The notes beneath the pieces were generated by a model. The model did no database searches. It saw only the letters and a program-made list of their open reading frames with translations, and was not told the DNA's origin. Both the position numbers and the translations under genes were made by a program. A stretch of 5,721 nucleotides of DNA, taken from positions 1 to 5,721 of the forward strand of contig CAMWUH010000147.1 of assembly GCA_947177325.1 (NCBI GenBank), given 5' to 3'. This document shows, one piece after another, positions 1 through 5,721 of the stretch (position 1 is its first letter; every line of letters begins with the position of its first letter). The stretch is from an uncultured Bacteroidales bacterium. Its GTDB lineage: Bacteria; Bacteroidota; Bacteroidia; Bacteroidales; Muribaculaceae.

Positions 1-2
1 AT

Positions 3-818
3 GTGGAAGAATTGGTGCCCGCTGCCAAGAATTTCCGATGGCTGGCGAAATGGCTGCTCCATTATTTTAAAATCGATGAAGTCAACCGTCTGCACTCAAC
101 CTGGTGCAAGACTCCCGGCCCTGAATTTGCTCATCACCTTATCTACGACGACCTGCATATTGACCTCCAGGTAGACGGGATGGAGCATCTCGAACAATTC
201 AAAGAGGGTGCTTTCATCACAGTCAGCAACCATCCCTTCGGCCACATCGACGGCATTGCGCTGATTGACATCGTTGGCTCGCTCCGCCCTGAATATAAGG
301 TTATGGTCAATATGATACTCAACCGCATCACCGCTCTCCGCCCAAGTTTTATCGCTGTTGACCAAGCGGCTTCGAGCGATCCGGAAAAACGCAGTGTGTC
401 GGTAGCCGGAGTGCGTGAGGCAATCTCGATGCTCAAGCAGGGCAAACCCGTTGGTTTCTTCCCGGCTGGCGCTATTGGCAAAACCGACAAAGAGGGTATC
501 ATTGTTGACCGTCCCTGGCAACCCACAGTGTTGCAGATAATACAGAAAGCCAAAGTGCCGGTTATCCCCATTTACTTCCACGGCACAAATTCTCGCTGGT
601 TTAACTTTCTGGGCCACCACAGCATTCCGCTCCGCACCGCTTCGCTCGTACGTGAGCTGATGAAAAAGAAAGACAAGCCGATGCGCGTCAGTATCGGCGC
701 TCCCGTGAGCGTTGAGAAGCAGGCGGAGTTTGGCAAAGACTATGAGGCCTTGGGGTGGTATCTGCGCATGCAGACCTACGACCTTTCCGGCCGTCACGTC
801 ACTTCATTAAGCGATTGA
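3..818 (+). CDS. PlsC-type lysophospholipid acyltransferase family protein (hemolysin/OlsF N-domain-like), 5' end open
   Basis: Probably transfers an acyl chain to a lyso-lipid at the inner face of the cytoplasmic membrane. The visible 271 residues contain the acyltransferase block I as NHPFGHIDG (residues 76-84), with the catalytic His77 and Asp83. A second block has FPAG at 153-156, where classical PlsC has FPEG, and HGTNSRWF follows at 193-200. Both changes are typical of the branch related to the N-terminal O-acyltransferase half of OlsF and to the Bacteroides glycine-lipid enzyme GlsA, rather than of housekeeping PlsC. The fold runs to about residue 235 and no clear transmembrane helix is seen. 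Reading begins at a GTG at base 3, right at the window edge, so the true start may lie upstream; the length suggests little is missing. Family membership is firm. The lipid product (ornithine lipid, glycine lipid or phosphatidic acid) is inference. Confidence 0.85.
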   Translation: MEELVPAAKNFRWLAKWLLHYFKIDEVNRLHSTWCKTPGPEFAHHLIYDDLHIDLQVDGMEHLEQFKEGAFITVSNHPFGHIDGIALIDIVGSLRPEYKVMVNMILNRITALRPSFIAVDQAASSDPEKRSVSVAGVREAISMLKQGKPVGFFPAGAIGKTDKEGIIVDRPWQPTVLQIIQKAKVPVIPIYFHGTNSRWFNFLGHHSIPLRTASLVRELMKKKDKPMRVSIGAPVSVEKQAEFGKDYEALGWYLRMQTYDLSGRHVTSLSD

Positions 819-829
819 TTCCTAACATT

Positions 830-889
830 TGCCCCTGATTTCGCAATCGGGCAGTCATGAAGGGGCCGGGCCTCGCAATAGTGAGGGTC
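830..889 (+). other. Two weak hairpins between the acyltransferase and SulP genes
   Basis: Hairpin 1 pairs TGCCC (830-834) plus GATT (837-840) with AATC (845-848) plus GGGCA (849-853). It has a 2-nt bulge and a TCGC loop. Hairpin 2 pairs CCTCGC (871-876) with GTGAGG (881-886), with one G-T wobble and an AATA loop. Neither is followed by a T-run, so neither is a standard intrinsic terminator. They could be mRNA 3'-end structures of the upstream gene or leader structure of the SulP gene. The rest of the 819-938 gap shows no good promoter match. Confidence 0.25.
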
Positions 890-938
890 AGCTTCTGTAA
901 TTTGAGTTTCCAATATCATTCATATATCACTTATAACA

Positions 939-2645
939 ATGAATCTTTCAGGTACAATTGATTTCCGTCCCAAGCTCTTCAGCGCGCTGCGCCACTATTC
1001 GATGGCGCGCTTTCGCGATGATTTGATTGCGGGCATCGTGGTTGGCATAGTTGCCTTGCCATTGGCTGTAGCCTTCGGTGTGGCCTCAGGCGTTACTCCC
1101 ACTATCGGTTTGATTACTGCCATTATCGGCGGCTTTCTTGTGTCGGCCTTAGGAGGCTGCTCGGTGCAGATCGGCGGCCCCACGGGCGCTTTCATCGTAA
1201 TTGTCTATGGCATTATCCAGGAATTTGGCCTTCAGGGGCTTGCCATGGCCACAATCATGGCAGGCATACTGCTAATAATAATGGGGCTTTTCAAACTCGG
1301 CACTGTCATCAAGTTCATCCCCTACCCGATTGTGGTGGGCTTTACTGCAGGTATCGCCCTGACGATTTTCTCTACTCAGATTAATGACTTCTTCGGCCTT
1401 GGCCTGACTAATGTGCCGAGTGAATTTATCCCCAAATGGGGCGTATATTTCCGGAGCTTCGGCAATGTGCATCTGCCAACACTGTTAGTCGGTCTTGCCT
1501 CTCTGTTGATTATCGTCTTTACCCCTAAAATTTCCAAGAAACTCCCCGGCCAGTTGCTTGCCATCGTAATAGTTACCGCTGCCGTGTGGTTGCTCAGCGA
1601 GTTTACCGACGTATGCGACGGAGTGGCCACAATCGGCTCACGTTTCAACGGAGCCAAAACCGATGTGGCTACTGAAGGCTTCGGATTTTCATTCAATATG
1701 TCAACAATCAACGCTTTGCTTCCATCGGCCTTCACCATTGCAGTTTTGGGCGCTATCGAGTCGTTATTGTCGGCTACTGTAGCTGATGGTATCACCGGCT
1801 CTCGCACCAACACCAACACCGAGCTCATAGGTCAAGGCGTGGCCAACTGTGTTGTCCCTATCTTTGGCGGTATACCGGTTACCGGTGCCATTGCCCGCAC
1901 AATGACTAACATCACCAACGGCGGTCGCACCCCCGTGGCCGGTATCATCCACGCCGTCGTGCTGTTGCTGATATTCCTCTTCCTGATGCCGCTTATCAAC
2001 CACATCCCCATGGCTTGCCTTGGCGGCGTGCTTATAATGGTTGCATACAACATGAGCGGTTGGCGCACTATCATCAACATAGCCCACGCTCCTAAGAGCG
2101 ACTTCACAGTGCTGATGGTTACCTTCTTCCTTACCGTCATCTTCGACCTCACTATCGCTATCGAACTCGGCTTGTTGCTCGCCGTGGTGCTCTTCTTGCG
2201 CCGCGTTATGGAAAACTCCTCCATTAAGGTCTACTCCGAGAAGCTCGACGTTGATGAAGGCATCGACGCAAGTCATCAGCATGAAGTGCTTGATGTGGCC
2301 AAAGGCGTTTCGGTTTATGAGATTGACGGCCCGTTCTTCTTCGGTATTGCAACCAAGTTTGACGAGCTTATGCGACAGTCAATGGAGTCCAAACCGATTG
2401 TACGCATTATAAGAATGAGGAAAGTGTCGTTTATCGATGCCACAGGCTTGCACAACCTTGAAGTGCTTGTGAAATCATCAAAAGCTGAAGGTATCGAGGT
2501 AGTGCTCTCGGGCGTTAATCCCAAGGTGCGCGAAACCCTCGAGCACGCAGGCTTCAATCAGTTCCTCGACAATGACCACATCTGCGACCACATCAACAAA
2601 GCTGTAGATATGGCCAACGCCATAGTTGCCTCGCACGGCAAATAA
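939..2645 (+). CDS. SulP/SLC26 family anion transporter with C-terminal STAS domain
   Basis: Inner-membrane secondary carrier for an anion. The 568 residues have the standard SulP layout. A short cytoplasmic N-terminus leads to RDDLIAGIVVG at 26-36, where the membrane part begins. A hydrophobic multi-helix core runs to about residue 420. A soluble STAS domain occupies about 450-563. The substrate-site signature QIGGPTGAF is at 77-85, and the conserved helix with GAIESLLSA is at 271-279 (Glu273). FGGIPVTGAIARTMTN at 309-324 and the PLINHIPMACLGGVL region (351-365) resemble E. coli DauA (YchM), which carries C4-dicarboxylates; other relatives carry sulfate or bicarbonate (BicA). The substrate therefore cannot be settled from sequence. 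The STAS loop reads FIDATGLHNLE (498-508), with Thr502 where SpoIIAA-like proteins carry a phosphorylated Ser. The ATG at 939 follows an AT-rich leader with no clear Shine-Dalgarno. No cysteine-synthesis or carbonic anhydrase gene lies next to it to point to sulfate or bicarbonate. Confidence 0.93.
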   Translation: MNLSGTIDFRPKLFSALRHYSMARFRDDLIAGIVVGIVALPLAVAFGVASGVTPTIGLITAIIGGFLVSALGGCSVQIGGPTGAFIVIVYGIIQEFGLQGLAMATIMAGILLIIMGLFKLGTVIKFIPYPIVVGFTAGIALTIFSTQINDFFGLGLTNVPSEFIPKWGVYFRSFGNVHLPTLLVGLASLLIIVFTPKISKKLPGQLLAIVIVTAAVWLLSEFTDVCDGVATIGSRFNGAKTDVATEGFGFSFNMSTINALLPSAFTIAVLGAIESLLSATVADGITGSRTNTNTELIGQGVANCVVPIFGGIPVTGAIARTMTNITNGGRTPVAGIIHAVVLLLIFLFLMPLINHIPMACLGGVLIMVAYNMSGWRTIINIAHAPKSDFTVLMVTFFLTVIFDLTIAIELGLLLAVVLFLRRVMENSSIKVYSEKLDVDEGIDASHQHEVLDVAKGVSVYEIDGPFFFGIATKFDELMRQSMESKPIVRIIRMRKVSFIDATGLHNLEVLVKSSKAEGIEVVLSGVNPKVRETLEHAGFNQFLDNDHICDHINKAVDMANAIVASHGK

Positions 2646-2649
2646 TTTA

Positions 2650-2676
2650 CCCCGGCTTTTAGCTCCGTCCCCGGCT
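2650..2676. repeat. Short direct repeat CCCCGGCT x2
   Basis: The 8-bp word CCCCGGCT occurs at 2650-2657 and again at 2669-2676, just after the SulP stop codon. The starts are 19 bp apart. No stable hairpin forms between the copies. A T-run (2691-2697) follows without a stem, so this is not a convincing terminator. It may be chance. Confidence 0.3.
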
Positions 2677-2724
2677 CTATAACCCATCACTTTTTTTACC
2701 ATTGCATTAACTGTTTGCCCTCAA

Positions 2725-4215
2725 ATGCCACAGCCCACCAAAGACACATATCGCTCTCTGTTTCGCGGCTTTAGGTTGTTTGGGGGCGTGCAGGTGTTTA
2801 ATGCGTTGGTAGCAGTGGTCAGGGGAAAGTTTGTGGCAATGATATTAGGCGCGGCAGGCATGGGCATCAATGCGCTCTATAACTCAGCATCGCTAACCCT
2901 GCAGCGCATAGCCTCGCTCGGTCTTAACCTTGCTATCGTCAAAGAAATCTCGGCAGCTGACGAAGCCGACTGCCAACAACGCGAGGCCGGCGTGCTGACC
3001 GACAGTGCCGTAGCTCATTCCTTAGCGGCCATCAACCGCTTGCTCCTTGCCACAGCTCTCGGGGGATTGATAATCTGTGTGTTGGCAGCTCCTTTATTGT
3101 CAAAACTGACCTTTGGCAACTCCCTTTCGGCGGGCGGCTTTCGACTGCTTGGGGTCGCCCTGTTTTTCATGGTGTCGTCAGCCGGCAAACTTGCCATTCT
3201 GCAAGGTCTGCAGCAAACAAAGCTGATAGCCCGGGCATCGGTGGTAGGGGGGCTGACGGGCTTGTTTATCGGTGTGCCGCTATATTGGTTCTTAGGTACA
3301 TCGGGTATCGTTCCGGCCATCTGTATCTTCTGGCTCATGGTATGGGGCGCTTACACAATGCTCCTGCGGAAATGCAGCCGCCACATCGCCCCGACGAGTT
3401 TTTCCTGGCGTATTCATTCCCCAATTGTCAGCCGCCTTCTCGGGCTCGGTATAGTATTGGTTACGGCCGATCTGCTTCAAACTTTGGTCAGCTACGTGGT
3501 CAATCTTTATGTGCGCTACCACGGCAGTGTCGACCTGGTAGGCTTCTATCAGGGAGCAAATGCTCTGACCATGCAATTTTCCTCGCTGGTGTTTGCAGCT
3601 ATGCTGATGGACTATCTGCCGCGCCTTGCCAGACTAATCAACGATAATTTGAAAATGACCCGATTGGTCAACCGCCAGATTGAATTGGCGGCTGTAATCA
3701 TCGGTCCGGCCGCATGCCTGCTTATCTTGTTCGCCCCGTTGATAATTGACCTGTTGCTGACTGCTGAATTTCAGGTCGCCATACCGCTGATTCGCTGGTT
3801 GGCCATCGGCACAATGTTTCGTGCCTTGGCGTGGCCCATAGGTGCAATCTCGTTAGGGAAGAACAACAAGTGGGTCTATTTTCTGCAGGTTGGAGTGGCC
3901 GAGAATTTGATGGCGCTCATTTTAAGCTGCCTGTTGTTCAACCGATACGGCCTTACCGGGCTCGGCATAAGCTACGCCCTCGATAATGCGATTTGCCTTA
4001 TTGCCTACGTCATTCTCAATCGTTGTCTTTACGGCTACCGGCTTTCCGCGCGCGCTCTGGGCAAGATGCTCCCCACTGCCATAGCTACAGGCGGCTGCTT
4101 TCTCGCCTCATTCATCTGTAGTGGCACTACTGCCATCGTTGTAATGGCAGTCATTACGGTTGGCATAATTATGTGGAGTATTCTCCACCTTCGCTCTCTG
4201 CTCCGCACTTCTTGA
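2725..4215 (+). CDS. Wzx-type polysaccharide/O-antigen flippase (MOP superfamily membrane protein)
   Basis: Predicted to flip an undecaprenyl-linked oligosaccharide across the inner membrane for assembly of a surface glycan. The 496 residues are hydrophobic nearly throughout, with roughly 12-14 membrane segments, which is the usual size for Wzx proteins. Family-like features are an N-terminal stretch ending LGAAGMGINALYNS (41-54), then RIASLGLNLAIVKEIS (61-76), resembling WzxE-like translocases. A mid-protein amphipathic block, VGFYQGANAL (272-281), leads to MLMDYLPRLARLIND (293-307). Scattered charged residues inside helices fit a glycan-lipid carrier. The ATG at 2725 gives a good N-terminus. 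The gene lies 79 bp after the SulP gene with no clear promoter or terminator between, so co-transcription is possible. No glycosyltransferase, polymerase or ligase gene is beside it, so its glycan is unknown. A lipid II (MurJ-type) or polysaccharide exporter role from a neighbouring MOP subfamily is less likely. Confidence 0.85.
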   Translation: MPQPTKDTYRSLFRGFRLFGGVQVFNALVAVVRGKFVAMILGAAGMGINALYNSASLTLQRIASLGLNLAIVKEISAADEADCQQREAGVLTDSAVAHSLAAINRLLLATALGGLIICVLAAPLLSKLTFGNSLSAGGFRLLGVALFFMVSSAGKLAILQGLQQTKLIARASVVGGLTGLFIGVPLYWFLGTSGIVPAICIFWLMVWGAYTMLLRKCSRHIAPTSFSWRIHSPIVSRLLGLGIVLVTADLLQTLVSYVVNLYVRYHGSVDLVGFYQGANALTMQFSSLVFAAMLMDYLPRLARLINDNLKMTRLVNRQIELAAVIIGPAACLLILFAPLIIDLLLTAEFQVAIPLIRWLAIGTMFRALAWPIGAISLGKNNKWVYFLQVGVAENLMALILSCLLFNRYGLTGLGISYALDNAICLIAYVILNRCLYGYRLSARALGKMLPTAIATGGCFLASFICSGTTAIVVMAVITVGIIMWSILHLRSLLRTS

Positions 4216-4274
4216 TGAAATGCAAAAATATCTGAATGTTCATCCCCTTTGGGGCATATTCGGCCGGAAATCTC

Positions 4275-4331
4275 AAAAAAAACAAAAAAATCAGAAAAAA
4301 AGTGCTCAAAAAATTTGTCAGACCAAAAAAA
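4275..4331. promoter_or_regulatory. Cluster of A-tracts upstream of and within the lipoprotein promoter
   Basis: Five A-tracts of 6-8 bases lie at 4275-4282, 4284-4290, 4295-4301, 4308-4313 and 4325-4331. The first four have centres 8.5-12.5 bp apart, close to one helical turn. Such tracts can bend DNA and act like UP elements that raise promoter strength. The position is directly upstream of the -33 element, and the last tract sits in the promoter spacer. The activating role is inference. Confidence 0.5.
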
Positions 4332-4344
4332 GGTCGTACCTTTG
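4314..4344 (+). promoter_or_regulatory. Bacteroidetes-type promoter for the acidic lipoprotein
   Basis: TTTG at 4314-4317 (-33) and TACCTTTG at 4337-4344 (-7, a full match to TAnnTTTG) are separated by 19 bp, the preferred spacing for the Bacteroidetes primary sigma factor. Transcription should begin about 4350, giving a leader of about 45 nt that is AU-rich just before the ATG, as is common for well-translated Bacteroidetes genes. The spacer contains the inverted repeat GACC-A7-GGTC (4321-4335), a possible operator or chance. Confidence 0.85.
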
Positions 4345-4394
4345 TGGCGTTTTTGAAGCACAAATTATTGTTTTATTATTAAATTCTTACAAAG

Positions 4395-4616
4395 ATGAAA
4401 AAATTATTCATGTCTCTCGCTATCCTTGCTTCTGTAGCAATGGTATCTTGCTCTTCTGAAAACAAAGAAGCTGCAACTGAAGAAGCTCCCGCAACTGAAG
4501 AAGTAGCAGTTGAAGAAGAAACTGAAGAAGTTGCTCCCGTTGAAGGCGAAGAAGCTGCTACTGAAGAAGAAGCTCCCGCTGAAGAAGCTACTGAAGCTCC
4601 CGCTGAAAACGCTTAA
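4395..4616 (+). CDS. Small glutamate/alanine-rich lipoprotein of unknown function
   Basis: I do not recognise a named family. The 73 residues begin with a lipoprotein signal peptide: Lys2-Lys3, a hydrophobic stretch over 4-17, and the lipobox MVSC with Cys19 as the predicted lipidated residue. The mature part is about 55 residues with 21 Glu, one Lys and no aromatic residue. It is built from degenerate ATEEAPA-like units, so it should be strongly acidic and disordered. CSSENKE after the cysteine is moderately acidic, so surface export by a Bacteroidetes-type lipoprotein export signal is possible but unproven. All 21 Glu codons are GAA, all Pro CCC and all Thr ACT, unlike the mixed usage in neighbouring genes, which suggests strong expression. 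The gene ends with adjacent TAA and TAG stops. It has its own strong promoter and terminator, so it is a single-gene unit. Reality is supported by the promoter, signal peptide, codon bias and terminator together. Confidence 0.9.
   Translation: MKKLFMSLAILASVAMVSCSSENKEAATEEAPATEEVAVEEETEEVAPVEGEEAATEEEAPAEEATEAPAENA
4467..4610 (+). repeat. Degenerate in-gene repeats encoding Ala-Thr-Glu-Glu-Ala-Pro units
   Basis: The 11-mer GAAGCTCCCGC occurs three times (4482-4492, 4569-4579, 4593-4603), with a diverged GTTGCTCCCGTT copy between. ACTGAAGAA occurs four times. All lie in the lipoprotein reading frame, so the region looks like expansion of a short coding unit and could vary in length between strains. 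Confidence 0.7.
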
Positions 4617-4643
4617 TAGCGAGTTTACTCTCAACACGCATAG

Positions 4644-4679
4644 CCGAGGTCTCCTCCAAGAGGACACCTCGGTTTTTTT
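4644..4679 (+). terminator. Intrinsic terminator after the acidic lipoprotein gene
   Basis: CCGAGGT (4644-4650) pairs perfectly with ACCTCGG (4666-4672). Inside, TCCTC pairs with GAGGA after a single C/C mismatch, with a CAA loop. Seven T residues follow directly (4673-4679). This is a strong rho-independent terminator, and it insulates the queD unit from the lipoprotein promoter. Confidence 0.93.
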
Positions 4680-4725
4680 ATGCCGCTTCTTCCTTGTGCA
4701 TTTTTTATTTTTAGTTGAAATTAGC

Positions 4726-4733
4726 TAAATTTG
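4726..4733 (+). promoter_or_regulatory. -7 promoter element for queD-queE
   Basis: TAAATTTG fully matches the Bacteroidetes -7 consensus TAnnTTTG and ends 24 bp before the queD ATG. No good TTTG -33 element is found 19-21 bp upstream, where the sequence is a T-rich stretch (4701-4712). The call therefore rests on the -7 box and its position after a terminator. The leader would be only about 15-20 nt, too short for a preQ1 riboswitch. Confidence 0.6.
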
Positions 4734-4757
4734 TAACTCTGTTTACAACGCTTGGAT

Positions 4758-5099
4758 ATGTACTACATCACAAAAACCATTGAAATATCTGGAGCACACG
4801 CTCTCAAACTCCCTTACGAAAGCAAATGCACAAACCTCCACGGCCACAACTGGCTTATAACCATTTATTGCCGGGCCGAAAAGCTTAATCGCAACGGTAT
4901 GGTGGCCGACTTCTCTGAAATCAAACAACTGATTACCTCGCAACTCGACCATCGCAATCTCAACGAGGTTGTAGATTTCAATCCCACAGCCGAAAATCTC
5001 GCGCGATGGATTCAGGAGCAGACCCCTAATTGCTATCGTGTTGACATTCAAGAGTCGGCCGGCAATGTGGCTGTCTATACCATCGACGACACCCTCTGA
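4758..5099 (+). CDS. queD: 6-carboxy-5,6,7,8-tetrahydropterin synthase (QueD)
   Basis: Cytoplasmic zinc enzyme that converts 7,8-dihydroneopterin triphosphate to 6-carboxytetrahydropterin, the first committed step after GTP cyclohydrolase I towards preQ0 and queuosine. The 113 residues carry the expected zinc ligands His14 (in SGAH) and His28/His30 (in LHGHNW). The catalytic Cys24 lies four residues before the first of these (CTNLHGH), as in QueD and not in mammalian PTPS spacing alone. LDHRNLN (63-69) supplies the Asp64-His65 pair, and Glu99 (QES) is the conserved pterin-binding glutamate. The length is close to the family norm. I chose the ATG at 4758 over an in-frame TTG at 4752, because the ATG gives the usual MYYITK-like start and the TTG adds only two residues. 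The next gene, queE, starts 32 bp downstream and uses this enzyme's product, so the two form an operon. Confidence 0.95.
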   Translation: MYYITKTIEISGAHALKLPYESKCTNLHGHNWLITIYCRAEKLNRNGMVADFSEIKQLITSQLDHRNLNEVVDFNPTAENLARWIQEQTPNCYRVDIQESAGNVAVYTIDDTL

Positions 5100-5131
5100 A
5101 CCGCTTCTGCTCCTATCATCCAATTCCTCCG

Positions 5132-5721
5132 ATGAAATATCGCATCAACGAAATATTTTATTCACTTCAGGGCGAGGGTCGGTTTACAGGGAAGGCCGCA
5201 ACATTCATCAGATTGTCGGGGTGTAATCTCAAATGCCCGTTCTGCGACACATCCCACTCTAACTACCGATCGATGACCACCGACGAACTTATCGCCGAAA
5301 TCAGTCGCAATGTGTCGCCACATGTGGTCATAACAGGTGGCGAGCCCGCATTGCAGCCTATTGGCGAACTGATTGAAGCCCTCCATGCCGACGGGCGCTT
5401 CATCCAGGTGGAAACTAATGGCACTCTGCAATTGCCTGACAATATTGATTGGGTGACCTGCTCTCCCAAGGATGAACCTGTCGTGCTCACTCACATTGAT
5501 GAAATCAAGCAACTTTTCCTCCCTCGTTTTCTTGACGGAAACGACACCCCCGACCTCACTATCGAGCGTCTTCTCCCTGCTTCACCCGAAAAGCTCGCCA
5601 TAAAACGTTTTTCACTTCAACCGTGCGACATGGGCGAGCGGTTTACCAATCATCAAATACTTCAAGCTGCAATTGATTATATCGAGCGCCACCCCCGGTG
5701 GCGCCTGTCGCTCCAGACCCA
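5132..5721 (+). CDS. queE: 7-carboxy-7-deazaguanine synthase (QueE), radical SAM, 3' end cut by window
   Basis: Radical SAM enzyme that rearranges 6-carboxytetrahydropterin (the QueD product) to 7-carboxy-7-deazaguanine, the step before QueC makes preQ0. The frame opens at the ATG at 5132 and stays open through 5719 (196 codons plus 2 bases) with no stop inside the window. The start MKYRINEIFYSLQGEG is typical of QueE. The cluster-binding motif is C31-x3-C35-x2-C38 (CNLKCPFCDT), the usual QueE form. VVITGGEPALQ (65-75) is the SAM-binding GGEP motif, and QVETNGT (92-98) follows. CSPK (110-113) and SLQPCD (161-166) are further conserved substrate-side segments. The last codons read RLSLQT, and the two remaining bases, CA, fit the His of the usual QTHK ending, so only about ten residues are probably missing. 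Co-transcribed with queD, 32 bp upstream. Confidence 0.95.
   Translation, partial: MKYRINEIFYSLQGEGRFTGKAATFIRLSGCNLKCPFCDTSHSNYRSMTTDELIAEISRNVSPHVVITGGEPALQPIGELIEALHADGRFIQVETNGTLQLPDNIDWVTCSPKDEPVVLTHIDEIKQLFLPRFLDGNDTPDLTIERLLPASPEKLAIKRFSLQPCDMGERFTNHQILQAAIDYIERHPRWRLSLQT

Noticed and set aside
96..797. A long 233-residue - strand frame opposite the acyltransferase.
   Set aside because: Codon-mirrored shadow of a gene with clear catalytic motifs on the + strand.
897..904. GTAATTTG upstream of the SulP gene as a -7 promoter box.
   Set aside because: The first two bases of TAnnTTTG do not match, and there is no TTTG 19-21 bp upstream.
4244..4254. CCCC-TTT-GGGG after the flippase gene as a terminator.
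   Set aside because: Only four base pairs with a three-base loop and no T-run after it; too weak to call.
4220..4459. A 79-residue + strand frame starting just after the flippase gene.
   Set aside because: It is Lys/Gln-rich only because it reads through the A-tracts, spans the promoter and overlaps the lipoprotein start; no protein features.
4510..4728. A 72-residue + strand frame rich in Lys and Leu, resembling a cationic amphipathic peptide.
   Set aside because: It is the shifted frame of the GAA/GCT repeats of the acidic lipoprotein and runs through the terminator; the lipoprotein frame has the promoter, signal peptide and codon bias.
4734..4757. A preQ1 riboswitch before queD.
   Set aside because: The space between the -7 box and the ATG is 24 bp and shows no aptamer-like stem and A-rich tail.
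5162..5512. A 116-residue - strand frame opposite queE.
   Set aside because: It is antisense to the conserved radical SAM motifs of queE and has no recognisable domain.
1..5721. A new defence, mobile or CRISPR-like system.
   Set aside because: No transposase, integrase, nuclease, toxin-antitoxin pair or spaced repeat array is visible; the genes belong to housekeeping or envelope families.

Overview
The window looks like ordinary chromosomal DNA from a member of the Bacteroidales, most plausibly a gut lineage near Muribaculaceae or Bacteroides. The order-level call rests on three things. Two promoter elements match the Bacteroidetes form (TTTG, about 19 bp, then TAnnTTTG). No gene start shows a strong Shine-Dalgarno sequence. 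The proteins resemble Bacteroidales families: a hemolysin-type PlsC acyltransferase, a SulP carrier with a STAS domain, a Wzx flippase, a small acidic lipoprotein and a QueD/QueE pair. The family-level call is inference.

Layout: all six genes are on the + strand. (1) 3-818 is a membrane-lipid acyltransferase whose 5' end is open at the window edge. (2) 939-2645 is a SulP anion carrier with a STAS tail, preceded by a 120 bp gap holding two weak hairpins. (3) 2725-4215 is a polysaccharide flippase of the MOP/Wzx type, 79 bp after the SulP gene with no visible terminator between them. (4) 4216-4394 is an AT-rich regulatory region with A-tracts and a textbook Bacteroidetes promoter. It drives a 73-residue, extremely glutamate-rich lipoprotein (4395-4616) that ends at a strong intrinsic terminator (4644-4679). 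(5) A -7 element at 4726-4733 starts a queD (4758-5099) and queE (5132 to beyond 5721) unit for 7-deazaguanine (preQ0/queuosine) synthesis. queE is cut by the right window edge, probably only a few residues before its end.

How the genes relate: queD and queE catalyse consecutive steps of one pathway. The first three genes are all envelope-associated (lipid acylation, anion uptake, glycan export) but show no clear shared pathway. The lipoprotein gene is a stand-alone unit with its own promoter and terminator and nearly single-codon usage, which suggests very high expression. I see no mobile element, CRISPR array, tRNA, rRNA or defence system. The lipoprotein and its promoter are the least explained part of the window; nothing here clearly amounts to a new multi-gene system.
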